From assembly GCF_009720725.1 (NCBI RefSeq), contig NZ_WNKT01000020.1, forward strand, positions 1 to 64,000: 64,000 nucleotides of DNA. Direction: 5' to 3'. Source of the stretch: Allochromatium palmeri. Its GTDB lineage: Bacteria; Pseudomonadota; Gammaproteobacteria; Chromatiales; Chromatiaceae. The notes under the pieces were generated by a model. It did no database searches, was not told the origin of the DNA, and was given only the letters and a program-made list of their open reading frames with translations. Shown here piece after piece: positions 40,388 through 49,451 of the stretch. The translations under genes and the position numbers were made by a program. Positions within the stretch are counted from its first letter, which is position 1; each line of letters begins with the position of its first letter.

Positions 40388-41854
40388 ATGCACGCAAACG
40401 ATTGGGACGCTCCCAGCATCCGCCCCCTGGAATTCAACCGACTCAACAAATTCGGCCAGCGCCGGGCACGTCCCGAGACTCAGGATGCCATCGACGGCGT
40501 CGCCGTCGAGGCGCTGGTGGAACGCTTCGGCTCGCCGCTGTTCGTCACCTCCGAGGATCGACTGCGCTCCAATGTCAGGCGGCTGCGCCAGGCCTTCGTC
40601 TCGCGCGGGGTGGACCCCATCCACGGCTGGTCCTACAAGACCAACTACAACGCCGCCGTGTGCAGCGTCCTGCATCAGGAGGGCTCCTGGGCCGAGGTCG
40701 TGTCGCGCTTCGAGTATGAGAAGGCCCGCCGCCTGGGCGTGCCCGGCGAGCGCATTCTGTTCAACGGGCCGCACAAGCCGCGGGCCATCCTAGAGCGCGC
40801 CCTGGCCGAAGGGGCGCACCTGCACGTGGATCACTTCGACGAGTTGGCGACCATCGAGGACATTGCCCGTTGCCGCGGGGTTCCGGCGGCGGTGGCGCTG
40901 CGTCTGAACTTCGACACCAGTTTCACCGAAACCTGGAGCCGTTTCGGCTTCAACCTGGAGTCCGGCCAGGCTCGGGAGGCCATCGCCCGGGTCGAGGCCA
41001 GCCCGCACCTGACCCTGATGGGCCTGCACAGCCATATCGGCACCTTCATCCTCGACCCCCGCGCCTACGCCGCCCAGGTCAAGACACTGTGCGACCTGAT
41101 GCAGGAAGTGGAAGCCGACGGCCAGACACGTCTTGCTTACCTGGACATCGGCGGCGGTCTGCCCTCGCGCAATGCCTTGCAAGGAACCTACCTGCCCCCG
41201 GAACAGGCGGTCCCGGATCTGGAGGACTATGCCGAGGCCATCTGCACGGCCTTTCTCGCCGGCACGGCCTACCGGCTGGACCAGGGCGAAGAGCGCCCGC
41301 GGCTGATCCTGGAGAGCGGGCGCGCGGTGGTGGACGATGCTCAGGTGCTGATCGCCTCCGTGGTCGGCCGCAAGGAACTGCCGGACGGGAATCCGGCGGT
41401 GATCCTTGATGCCGGCGTCAACCTGCTGTTCACCGCCTTCTGGTACAACCATCAGGTCCGCCTGGCCTCACCGCCACGGGGCGAGCCGCGCGCCACGGCG
41501 CTCTACGGCCCGCTGTGCATGAACATCGACGTGGTGCGCCGCTCAGTGCAGCTGCCGCCCCTGGCGCTCGGCGACCGGCTGGTGATCTCCCCGGTCGGGG
41601 CCTACAACACGACCCAGTGGTTGCAGTTCATCGAATACCGCCCGGCGGTGGTCATGGTCCACGGGGACCAGGAGGTCAGTGTGATCCGCCGTGCCGAGGA
41701 TCTCGACACCCTCTGTGCCCATGAGCATCTGCCGGACCGTCTGCGCTGCAACTGGTCCGACGAGCCAGGTCTGATCGGGGCTGTGACTGGAGCCCAGCAC
41801 GACCCGGCGCAGCTGTATCCGATCGAGCCGATCGGGCTACGGGCGGTGTCCTGA
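40388..41854 (+). CDS. diaminopimelate-decarboxylase-like PLP enzyme
   Basis: Fold-type III PLP enzyme of the LysA/arginine-ornithine decarboxylase group. The 488 residues include the PLP lysine in WSYKTNYN (K84), HSHIGTF, the phosphate-binding YLDIGGGLPS, the LESGRAVV segment and the GPLCMNIDVV loop that carries the catalytic cysteine and aspartate from the partner subunit. It is longer than LysA (about 420) by an N-terminal 35-residue extension and has a C-terminal tail. The substrate may not be diaminopimelate: it sits in an accessory operon rather than with lysine genes. Confidence 0.88.
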   Translation: MHANDWDAPSIRPLEFNRLNKFGQRRARPETQDAIDGVAVEALVERFGSPLFVTSEDRLRSNVRRLRQAFVSRGVDPIHGWSYKTNYNAAVCSVLHQEGSWAEVVSRFEYEKARRLGVPGERILFNGPHKPRAILERALAEGAHLHVDHFDELATIEDIARCRGVPAAVALRLNFDTSFTETWSRFGFNLESGQAREAIARVEASPHLTLMGLHSHIGTFILDPRAYAAQVKTLCDLMQEVEADGQTRLAYLDIGGGLPSRNALQGTYLPPEQAVPDLEDYAEAICTAFLAGTAYRLDQGEERPRLILESGRAVVDDAQVLIASVVGRKELPDGNPAVILDAGVNLLFTAFWYNHQVRLASPPRGEPRATALYGPLCMNIDVVRRSVQLPPLALGDRLVISPVGAYNTTQWLQFIEYRPAVVMVHGDQEVSVIRRAEDLDTLCAHEHLPDRLRCNWSDEPGLIGAVTGAQHDPAQLYPIEPIGLRAVS

Positions 41855-41855
41855 C

Positions 41856-44024
41856 ATGGCGCGTTTAAGCGCGCCCCGGGGCGTCGCCAAGCGGCTGTTG
41901 ATCGCCTACGGGGCACTGTTCCTGGCCCCGGGGCCGGTGGCCGGGGCCTTGGTTCTGGCCGCGACACTGATCGTTCCGGGCGTCGGACTGCTCGGCCTGA
42001 CGGCAGGCTTGGCCGCGCTCGGGACACGCGCCCTGCTGCGCCTGCCGGCCCTGGCCGGCGAGGCGGAGGTGCTGAATGCCATCTACGTCGGGCTGGTGCT
42101 CGGTGCCCTGCACGGCGGCGATGGACGATTGCTCGTCTTGGCCGCCCTGGGCGGGGCCTTGGTTGTGGTCCTGGCCTCGGCCTTGGAACCCTTGCTGCGA
42201 CAGACCCGGGAACTGCCCCTGTTGGGGGCGCCCTTCCTGTGCGCGGCCTGGACCCTGTTGCCGGCGGCCAAGGCACTCGACATCCCGATGCAGACTTGGG
42301 ACCTGGCTGTGTCGGCCCCGGACTGGCTGGGAACACCGCTCGCGACCGCGCTGAGCACCCTGGGTGCACTGTTCTATGTCCCCAATCCGGTGTCGGGGAT
42401 GTTGGTGCTGGCGGCGGTGCTGCTCGTCTCTCCCGTGCTGGGGGTGCTGGCCCTCGCCGGGGGCGGCCTGGCTTGGGGCCTGGTCGCAGTCGCTGGGGAT
42501 GCGACCGGAGGCACATTGCCCATGCTGGCCGCCTTCAACGGCGCCCTGACGGCCCTGATCCTCGGCTCCCAGACGCACCTGGGGCGACGCGGCCTGGCCG
42601 TGACGGCGGGAGGCGTTGTCGCCGCGACCGCCTTCTCGGCGGCCTTGCTCTGGACCCTCTGGCCCCTGGGCCTGCCACCGCTCTCGGCCCCCTTCCTGCT
42701 GGCGACCTGGCTGATGAGCGCCGCCCTGCGCCCGGAACGCAGCGCCTTCTGGGCGCGCCAATGGCTCCCGTTCCCCGCCCGCCCGGAGGAGGGTTTGAGC
42801 CTTCGACGTCTGCAACAGGCGCGTGGTGTCGACCCGGCCAGTGTCGCCCTGCGCCCACCCTTCGTCGGGCGCATGGAGGTCTCTCAGTCGATGGACGGCG
42901 CCCACACCCACCGCGGACCCTGGCGCTACGCCCTGGACTTCGTGCGCACCGAACGGGGTCTGAGCTTCCGCGGACAGGGCGCCGCGCTCACCGACTACTA
43001 TGCCTTCGACCTGCCAGTCGTCTCACCGGCCTGGGGGACCGTGCTCGCCTGCCGCAACGACGTCCCCGACCATGCCCCGGGTGAGATCAACGTCCGGGAC
43101 AACTGGGGCAATCACGTCCTGATCGGGATCGGTGGCGGCGATTGCGTCCTGCTCGCCCACCTGCGCCAGGGCAGTGTCCTGGTGCTCCCTGGACAGCCGG
43201 TTATGCCGGGCGTGCCCGTCGCCCGCCTTGGCAATTCCGGGCGTTCGACGCAACCCCATCTGCACCTCCACGTCCAGCGGGGCGACTGGCTCGGGGCGCC
43301 GACCCGTCCCTTTCATCTCGCCGGCTTCGTGGGCGACGACGGACGCTTGGTCCTGGACGGCAACCCGATGCAGGGCACGGCCGTCACCAACCCGACACCC
43401 AATGCGGGTCTGACCCAGGCGCTGCGACTGGCACCCGGACGGCAGTGGCGGTTCGCCGTGCCTGGGGGCGACTGGACATTGACTGTCAAGGTCGGACTCT
43501 ATGGCGAGACCGAGCTGGTCTCCAACCGGGGAGGGCGTATCCTGGCCAGCCACAACGACCTGCTGTTCTCACTCTACCAGCGCGGCGGTGCCACAGACCC
43601 GACGCTGGATGCCTTCGTCCTTGCCTTTGGCCTTACGCCCCTGATCGAACAGGGGCATGGCTGGGACGACGCCCCCTCGGCCGGCGTGCTGGGGCTTGGC
43701 GTCCGGGACCGGCTGCGGGTCCGGCTAGGGTCGCCCTTGGGCGGCAACCTGGTCAGCCACTATGAGCGCCACTGGGACGGCAAACTCGGTCTTTGGGTCC
43801 AACGGGGCCAGCATCGGCTCGCCGCGCTCGGCGGTGCCATCCGTGCCGAGAGCGTCGGCTTGCTGAGCGAGACGGAGGGGCCTGTGGGCTTTCGGCTGGC
43901 CGTGCCGGGCCGCGAGGACATCGGGGCAGGGCTGGTGGGGGTGGGCAACCAGGGCGATCATGGCATCCCCGCCTGGTCGGCAGATCTGATCCCGGCGACA
44001 ACGCGACTCCAAACGACCCCATGA
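41856..44024 (+). CDS. urea-transporter-like domain fused to M23 metallopeptidase
   Basis: The 722-residue protein starts 1 nt after the decarboxylase gene. Residues 1-290 are about ten hydrophobic segments matching the urea transporter fold, including the LNAIYVGLVLGALHGG and FYVPNPVSGMLVLAAVLL repeats. Residues about 340-490 are an M23/lysostaphin-type peptidase with zinc ligands H352 and D361 (HRGPWRYALDF) and HxH at 470-472 (PHLHLHV). The last 230 residues are a beta-rich domain without a known name. The fusion would put a wall peptidase on a channel for a small polar molecule. This combination is rare. Confidence 0.87.
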   Translation: MARLSAPRGVAKRLLIAYGALFLAPGPVAGALVLAATLIVPGVGLLGLTAGLAALGTRALLRLPALAGEAEVLNAIYVGLVLGALHGGDGRLLVLAALGGALVVVLASALEPLLRQTRELPLLGAPFLCAAWTLLPAAKALDIPMQTWDLAVSAPDWLGTPLATALSTLGALFYVPNPVSGMLVLAAVLLVSPVLGVLALAGGGLAWGLVAVAGDATGGTLPMLAAFNGALTALILGSQTHLGRRGLAVTAGGVVAATAFSAALLWTLWPLGLPPLSAPFLLATWLMSAALRPERSAFWARQWLPFPARPEEGLSLRRLQQARGVDPASVALRPPFVGRMEVSQSMDGAHTHRGPWRYALDFVRTERGLSFRGQGAALTDYYAFDLPVVSPAWGTVLACRNDVPDHAPGEINVRDNWGNHVLIGIGGGDCVLLAHLRQGSVLVLPGQPVMPGVPVARLGNSGRSTQPHLHLHVQRGDWLGAPTRPFHLAGFVGDDGRLVLDGNPMQGTAVTNPTPNAGLTQALRLAPGRQWRFAVPGGDWTLTVKVGLYGETELVSNRGGRILASHNDLLFSLYQRGGATDPTLDAFVLAFGLTPLIEQGHGWDDAPSAGVLGLGVRDRLRVRLGSPLGGNLVSHYERHWDGKLGLWVQRGQHRLAALGGAIRAESVGLLSETEGPVGFRLAVPGREDIGAGLVGVGNQGDHGIPAWSADLIPATTRLQTTP

Positions 44025-44155
44025 GGCGTCTCTGTGTTCAGTGTCAGGTCGTCCTCGCCACCTTGGCCCAGACACTGGTCCTGGCGGAATTCAGCGTGCA
44101 GACCATCTAGAAGGGCGAAATTTCAGTTGAAAAATATCAGGTATTAAAGTCGAAA

Positions 44156-45583
44156 ATGGAGCGATACTTGGATTTCGATCAGTGCCTAAGCGATTCGGTC
44201 CCAACTCTATACGAAGGAAACCTAAGCCTCGTGTCGTCCAAACCGAACATCAAAGAATTGCTCGTCGAGAGCGCCTGCGAACACAACAAAGACAAGAAAG
44301 GGTCGTGCAATGCCCCCAAGCCCGGAGCGACCACCGGCGGTTGTGCGCTCGACGGGGCTCAGATTGCCCTCTTTCCCTTTGCCGATGCCGCCCATCTGGT
44401 CCATGGCCCCATGTCCTGCGTCGGTGGGGCTTGGGAGACGCGCCTGACACCGACCAGCTGGTCCGGGCGCGACCTGACCCAGACCGGTTTTGCCACCGAC
44501 ATCAATAACAATGATGTGGTCTTCGGCGGCGAGAAGAAACTGGCCGCGGCGATCAACCATATCGTCGCAAACTATGCGCCCGAGGCCGTGTTCGTCTATT
44601 CGACTTGTGTCCCTGCCATGACCGGGGATGACATCGACGCCGTCTGCAAGCAGATGAGTGAAAAACACGGCACCCCCTGTGTGCCGGTGCATGCGCCCGG
44701 GTTCGTCGGCGCCAAGAACCTCGGCAGCCGCATCGCCGGGGAGGCCGTGCTGCGCCACCTGATCGGGACCAAAGAGCCGGAATACACGACTCCCTTCGAC
44801 ATCAACCTGATCGGTGAGCACAACAACACCGGCGAGCTCTGGCGCTACCGGCATCTGCTCGAAGAGCTCGGCATCCGCGTGCTCTCGACCTTCAGCGGCG
44901 ACGGGCGCATCAGCGAGATCCGCACCGCCCATCGAGCCAAGCTCAATGTGATTGTCTGTGCCAAGTCCCTGGTGTCCATGACCCGCAAGATGCAGGAGCA
45001 ATATGGCATCCCCTGGATTTCCTGCTCCTTCTACGGCAAGACCGATACCTCGGCTAGCATCCTGGCCATTGCCGAGGCTCTGGGCGATGCCGATTTGATT
45101 GAGCGCACCCGCGCCCTGATCGCTCGCGAAGAGGCGCGGCTGGAAGAGCAGCTGATGCCTTACCGAGCGATCTTTGCCGGGAAGAAGGCGGTGCTCAATA
45201 CCGGCGGCAACAAGGCCTGGTCCATCGCCTCGGCGTTGCAGGATCTGGGGATCGAGGTGGTGGCGACATCGGTGCGCAAGTCGACGGAGGCGGATAAGGC
45301 TAAGGCACGAGAATACCTTGGGGAGAACGCCATTCTGATGACCGAACCGGCGAGCCAGCAGGCGAAGGTCATCGATGACACAGGCGCCCATCTGCTCCTG
45401 GCCGGTGGTCGTTCACTCTATACCGCGATCAAAAAGCGGATCGCCTTCACCGACGTCAATCAGGAAAAGAAGAAAAGCTACGGTGGTTACGACGGTCTGC
45501 TCGTCCTCGCCGAAGACCTCAAGAACTCACTGCAGAATCCGGTCTTCGAACTGGTCGAGAGGAAGGCACCATGGCAGAAGTAA
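44156..45583 (+). CDS. nifE: nitrogenase cofactor scaffold subunit NifE (or paralogue)
   Basis: With NifN it forms the scaffold on which FeMo-cofactor is completed. The 475-residue product carries the nitrogenase-fold signatures PGATTGGCALDGAQIAL, HGPMSCVGGAWE and STCVPAMTGDDIDAVCK, with the cysteines that hold the precursor cluster. ATG 44156 has a weak ribosome site; GTG 44231 with AAGGAAA ahead gives an N-terminus closer to other NifE proteins. Nearly abuts nifN. No nifHDK, nifX or nifB is in the window, so it could be a second, alternative-nitrogenase-type pair (VnfE-like); sequence alone does not settle this. Confidence 0.88.
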   Translation: MERYLDFDQCLSDSVPTLYEGNLSLVSSKPNIKELLVESACEHNKDKKGSCNAPKPGATTGGCALDGAQIALFPFADAAHLVHGPMSCVGGAWETRLTPTSWSGRDLTQTGFATDINNNDVVFGGEKKLAAAINHIVANYAPEAVFVYSTCVPAMTGDDIDAVCKQMSEKHGTPCVPVHAPGFVGAKNLGSRIAGEAVLRHLIGTKEPEYTTPFDINLIGEHNNTGELWRYRHLLEELGIRVLSTFSGDGRISEIRTAHRAKLNVIVCAKSLVSMTRKMQEQYGIPWISCSFYGKTDTSASILAIAEALGDADLIERTRALIAREEARLEEQLMPYRAIFAGKKAVLNTGGNKAWSIASALQDLGIEVVATSVRKSTEADKAKAREYLGENAILMTEPASQQAKVIDDTGAHLLLAGGRSLYTAIKKRIAFTDVNQEKKKSYGGYDGLLVLAEDLKNSLQNPVFELVERKAPWQK

Positions 45584-46899
45584 GACGCAAGTCGGGCAAG
45601 CCGCTGCAGGTGAACCCGCATAAACTCTCGCAGCCGATGGGGGCGACCCTGGCGTTCCTGGGCGTCGACCGCTGCATGCCCTTGATGCATGGTGCTCAGG
45701 GTTGCGCCAGTTTTACCAAGGTGATGTTCACCCGTCATTTCTGCGAGCCCATCGCCCTGCAGACGACGGCGGTGAACGACGTGATCGCCGTGCTGGATGG
45801 CGGTGACTACAGTATTGTCGAGTCGATCAAGAACATCCGCGACAAGCTCATCCCGGAGCTGATTGGGCTGTATACCACTGGGCTGACCGAGACCAAGGGG
45901 GACGATATCCGTGGCGTCGCCAGCAAGATCGACGTGCCTCTGGTCTATGTCAACACCCCGGATTTCAAGGGCGGCCTGGAGAGCGGCTGGACTCTGACGA
46001 CCCAGGCGCTGATCGATCAGCTCACCGCGCCCGGCGACCGGATCGATGCACAGAAGCTGGTCTTGGTCCCCCATGTCAGTATGCAGCCCATCGAGGTGGA
46101 GAAGCTCCGGGAGCTGATCGAGGCATTCGGCTTCAAGGTCGTGGCCGTTCCTGATCTGTCCTCCTCGCTGGACAATCATCTGGGTGAGAAACAGGCGTCC
46201 CTGAGCAGCGGCGGGGTGACGGTTGCCGAGCTCGAACAGTTGGCGGATGCCGCCTTCGTCATCACTGTCGGGGCCTCCGTCAAACCCGTCGGCGCGACCT
46301 TGCAGGCCAAGAATCCGGCCATCCAGCACCGGCACTTCAATCATGTAAGCGGTCTGGTCGGAACCGACGAACTGGTGGCCTGGCTGCTTGAGGTGAGCGG
46401 CCGGGACACGCTTCCGGCGGTCGTGGAACGCTGGCGCAAGCGGCTTCAGGACGCCATGCTCGACAGCCATTTTTCCATCGGGCAGACCCGTTTCCTGCTG
46501 GTCGCGGAACCCGATCATCTGGCCGCTATGGCCGCTTCATTGCGCGAGGTCGGGGGCAAGGTCACCCTGGCGATCGCCACGGTTGATTCACCCATCCTTA
46601 CCGACATCGAAGCGGATCAGGTGATCGTCGGGGATCTCGAAGATGCCGAAAACATGCGCGATGCCTACGACATGATCATCGGCAATTTTCACACCGAGGC
46701 CCTGGCGCATCGCCTGGAGAAAAAGGCGGTCATGCGGGGTTTTCCCAATTATGAAGAGATCGGGGGCGCCTTGAAGCATGATGTGCTGTATGAGGGTGGC
46801 GCCTATTTTCTGTTCGAAATCGCCAATGCCGCCGAAAGAATGCGAGAAGCGCAGGTTCACCGTGAGCGTGAGCAGATCAAGCGGCAACGGATCGCGTAA
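45571..46899 (+). CDS. nifN: nitrogenase cofactor scaffold subunit NifN (or paralogue)
   Basis: Partner of NifE in the alpha2-beta2 scaffold. The 442 residues begin with the NifN-type NPHKLSQPMGATLAFLGVDRCMPLMHGAQGCASF, followed by the LTETKGDDIRG motif and VYVNTPDFKGGLESGW. It overlaps the end of nifE by 13 nt, the usual tight nifEN arrangement. Downstream there is no nifX; instead a BaeR-like regulator gene runs convergently 56 nt later. Confidence 0.88.
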   Translation: MAEVRRKSGKPLQVNPHKLSQPMGATLAFLGVDRCMPLMHGAQGCASFTKVMFTRHFCEPIALQTTAVNDVIAVLDGGDYSIVESIKNIRDKLIPELIGLYTTGLTETKGDDIRGVASKIDVPLVYVNTPDFKGGLESGWTLTTQALIDQLTAPGDRIDAQKLVLVPHVSMQPIEVEKLRELIEAFGFKVVAVPDLSSSLDNHLGEKQASLSSGGVTVAELEQLADAAFVITVGASVKPVGATLQAKNPAIQHRHFNHVSGLVGTDELVAWLLEVSGRDTLPAVVERWRKRLQDAMLDSHFSIGQTRFLLVAEPDHLAAMAASLREVGGKVTLAIATVDSPILTDIEADQVIVGDLEDAENMRDAYDMIIGNFHTEALAHRLEKKAVMRGFPNYEEIGGALKHDVLYEGGAYFLFEIANAAERMREAQVHREREQIKRQRIA

Positions 46900-46955
46900 C
46901 GGCTTCGTCTGAAGCGTTCAGACCGTCCTCCGGAGGGGGCTTTCCGCCTCGGGGG

Positions 46956-47657
46956 TCAATCGGGCTCGTAGCGATACCCGACGCCGTAGACCGACTCGAT
47001 GAACTGGCGCCCATCGAATTCCGACGCCAGCTTGCGGCGCAGATTTTTCACATGGGTGTCCACCGAGCGATCGGTCACCACGCGGTGGTCGTCGTAGAGC
47101 TCCTCGAGCAGACGCGCCCGGGACATGATGCGCCCGGGGTGTCGGTGGAGCGCGGCGAGCAGGCGGAACTCCCCGACGGTGAGACGCAGTGCGCGGCCTT
47201 CCAGGCGGGCCTCGTAGCGGTCCTCGTCCAACACGAGCCTGCCGCCACCGTCCGTATCAACCTCGCCGGCCGGCCGGGTGAGCATCTCGACGCGACGCAG
47301 CTGGGCCTTAACCCGCGCCACCACCTCCCTCGGGGCAAAGGGTTTGCAGATGTAGTCATCCGCACCCAGCTCCAGGCCCAGCAGGCGATCGATCTCCTCC
47401 ACCCGGGCCGTCACCATGATGATCGGGACCGACGAGAAGGCGCGAAGCTCACGGCAGATTGCCAGTCCGTCGAGCCCCGGCAGCATCAGGTCCAGCAGGA
47501 TGAGGTCGGGCGGGGCCGCGCGAACCCGAGCGACCACCGCCGCGCCGTCCTCGATGCGCTCGACCTCCAGGGCCGAGGCGCGCAGATACTCCTCGAGCAC
47601 ATCGGCGAGCGGGGTTTCGTCCTCGACGATGAGTACGGTCTTGGTCGCGGGGCGCAT
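46956..47657 (-). CDS. BaeR-like response regulator, copy 1
   Basis: OmpR-family regulator of 233 residues from ATG 47657: receiver domain with acidic pocket VEDE, phospho-acceptor D56 in LILLDLMLPGLDG, the signature VTARVEEIDRLLGLELGADDYICKPF (close to BaeR), and a C-terminal winged helix ending DTHVKNLRRKLASEFDGRQFIESVYGVGYRYEPD. It is nearly identical to the regulator at 51347; differences are a handful of residues such as VVARV/VVPRV. Likely partner of the BaeS-like kinase at 36820. Divergent from the DUF1566 gene of copy B. Confidence 0.93.
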   Translation of the reverse strand: MRPATKTVLIVEDETPLADVLEEYLRASALEVERIEDGAAVVARVRAAPPDLILLDLMLPGLDGLAICRELRAFSSVPIIMVTARVEEIDRLLGLELGADDYICKPFAPREVVARVKAQLRRVEMLTRPAGEVDTDGGGRLVLDEDRYEARLEGRALRLTVGEFRLLAALHRHPGRIMSRARLLEELYDDHRVVTDRSVDTHVKNLRRKLASEFDGRQFIESVYGVGYRYEPD

Positions 47658-47746
47658 GACAGCCTGAATCTCCCTCGAATTTTCGGCCCCCCGGACAGTG
47701 GAGCCTCCGGCTCTATTCTCGCCGATCCATATCTCTGCGGCGAGCT

Positions 47747-47863
47747 TCATACCGCCGCCTTCTCCAGCTTCAGTCGCTGGTCTTGCTCAGCGTCGTGCAG
47801 GTGATAGCGATTCCCGCCTACATGGCCTGATCGGTGTGGCGTAGCAGGGTGTCGGCGCTCGCG
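47747..47863 (-). pseudogene. 3' remnant of the GGDEF gene
   Basis: This stretch matches 52140-52287, the end of the diguanylate cyclase gene: it still encodes the C-terminus ..YHLHDAEQDQRLKLEKAAV but has an internal 16-nt deletion and no upstream coding sequence. It abuts the start of duplicated block B at 47864, marking the recombination junction. It also preserves what appears to be the original C-terminus of the cyclase. Confidence 0.8.
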
Positions 47864-47901
47864 GTACAGCGGCCACCTCGACAGCCGGCGCCACAGAAAC
47901 G

Positions 47902-47936
47902 TCACAAATTCCACACGATTCCAACCAGGTTCCCCC
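47902..47936 (+). promoter_or_regulatory. putative BaeR-like box B
   Basis: TCACAAATTCC with further TTCC elements at 10- and 11-bp steps (cores at 47908, 47918 and 47929-47930). It starts 86 bp before GTG 47988. The sequence differs from box A at several non-core positions while the three TTCC cores are kept. Confidence 0.55.
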
Positions 47937-47987
47937 TCGTTTGTTTGCCAAACTCTGTGGCACGTCACAATGATCGAGGATATACGG

Positions 47988-49451
47988 GTGCCCATCAGTC
48001 GACCCTCTCAAACCGCCACCATCGCGCTCTTCTGCATCATCAGCGCTTCTGTCACCAGCGTGAGCGCCCAGCCCAATGGTCGTCATGGCGGGGAGCCGGG
48101 CGGTATGCACCGCAGGCCGCCACCGCCCCCTGAAGCCATTGAGGCCTGCGCCGAGCTGAATGCACAGGAGGCCTGTCAATTCAACAGCCCACGAGGCACC
48201 GTGGAAGGACTCTGCATCCTGCCGCCAAACGGAGACGAGTCCTTGGTCTGTGCGCCCAACTTTTCGACACAGAGGAGCGCCGATCCCTATGCCATCGTCG
48301 ACACCGGGCAAAGCGCCTGCTATGCCGACAGCGGCGATGCGATCGCCTGTCCAGCCCAGGGACGCACCTTTTCCGGGCAGGATGCTCAGCACCAGGGCAA
48401 CACGCCCAATTTCGCCGACAACGGCGACGGCACCATTCTCGACAGAGTCACCGGCCTCATCTGGCAGCAGAGCACGGATACCAATGGCGACGGCTTACTG
48501 AACGTCGCCGACAAGCTCAGCTATACCCAGGCACTCAGCTATTGCGAAGACTTGAGCCTGGCCGGTCAGGACGACTGGCGACTGCCTGACATCAAAACGC
48601 TCTATTCGCTGATCGACTTCCGCGGTCGGGATCCAAGCGGCTACGAGGAGACCGATACCTCCGGCCTGATCCCCTTCATCGATACGACCTATTTCGATTT
48701 CGCCTATGGCGATACCAGTGCCGGGGAGCGCATCATCGACGCCCAATATGCCTCCAGCACCCTGTATGTCGGCGGCGACCTCCTGTTCGGCGTCAATTTC
48801 GCCGACGGGCGGATCAAGGGCTATGGCCTCAGTCTGTTTGGGCGTGAAAAAACCTTCCCGGTCCTCTGCGTGCGTGGCCATGAAGCCTACGGATACAACG
48901 ACTTCGTCGACCATGGCGACGGCACCATCAGTGATCGCGCCACCGGTCTCATGTGGGCACGCGACGACAGTGGCAGCGACGTCCCCAGCGGACTCAACTG
49001 GGAGCAAGCCCTGGCCTGGGTCGAGTCGCAGAACACAGCGCGGTATCTGGGCTACAGCGATTGGCGCCTGCCCAACGTCAAGGAGCTGCAAGGTCTGGTG
49101 GACTATAGCCGCTCGCCTGAGACCACCGCGAGCGCCGCCATCGATCCGCGCTTCAACGCCACCGCCATCATCAACGAAGCGGGCCAGACCGACTTCCCCT
49201 TCTACTGGAGCAGCACCACCCACGCCAACTGGACGGAAAACCCCGGCTCGGCGGGCGCCTATGTCGCCTTCGGTCGCGCGCTGGGGTTCATCGATGGTCA
49301 ATGGGTCGACATTCACGGCGCGGGCGCACAACGCAGTGATCCGAAAGCCGGTGATCCAGCTAACTTCCCCGCCGGTCGCGGTCCTCAGGGTGATGCGATC
49401 CGTATCTACAATACGGTGCGTCTGGTGCGCGATGATCGGAGGTGGCCATGA
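47988..49451 (+). CDS. secreted DUF1566 (Lcl) protein, copy B, intact
   Basis: The 487-residue protein starts at GTG 47988 with GAGGA 7 nt ahead, homologous to ATG 35194 in copy A (ATG 47970 is in frame but lacks a ribosome site). It has a Sec signal peptide (cleavage near VSAQP), a His/Gly/Pro-rich stretch, the PPPEAI four-cysteine module, an EF-hand-like DTNGDGLLNVAD loop, and two Lcl/DUF1566 domains around residues 141-260 and 305-450 (NGDGTI.DR.TGL.W and DWRLP in each). Lcl domains occur in adhesins that bind glycosaminoglycans. Expected to be extracellular or surface-bound. Confidence 0.9.
   Translation: MPISRPSQTATIALFCIISASVTSVSAQPNGRHGGEPGGMHRRPPPPPEAIEACAELNAQEACQFNSPRGTVEGLCILPPNGDESLVCAPNFSTQRSADPYAIVDTGQSACYADSGDAIACPAQGRTFSGQDAQHQGNTPNFADNGDGTILDRVTGLIWQQSTDTNGDGLLNVADKLSYTQALSYCEDLSLAGQDDWRLPDIKTLYSLIDFRGRDPSGYEETDTSGLIPFIDTTYFDFAYGDTSAGERIIDAQYASSTLYVGGDLLFGVNFADGRIKGYGLSLFGREKTFPVLCVRGHEAYGYNDFVDHGDGTISDRATGLMWARDDSGSDVPSGLNWEQALAWVESQNTARYLGYSDWRLPNVKELQGLVDYSRSPETTASAAIDPRFNATAIINEAGQTDFPFYWSSTTHANWTENPGSAGAYVAFGRALGFIDGQWVDIHGAGAQRSDPKAGDPANFPAGRGPQGDAIRIYNTVRLVRDDRRWP

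Noticed and set aside
44080-44105. Sigma-54 promoter upstream of nifE (CTGGCGGAATTCAGCGTGCA)
   Set aside because: The GG and GC dinucleotides are separated by 9 or 13 bases instead of the required 10, and flanking bases do not match; no TGT-N10-ACA NifA site was found.
44156-46899. BchN/BchB (protochlorophyllide reductase) instead of NifE/NifN
   Set aside because: The motifs PGATTGGCALDGAQIAL and LTETKGDDIRG and the protein lengths fit NifE/NifN; BchB is longer with a distinct C-terminal domain, and no bch genes are near.
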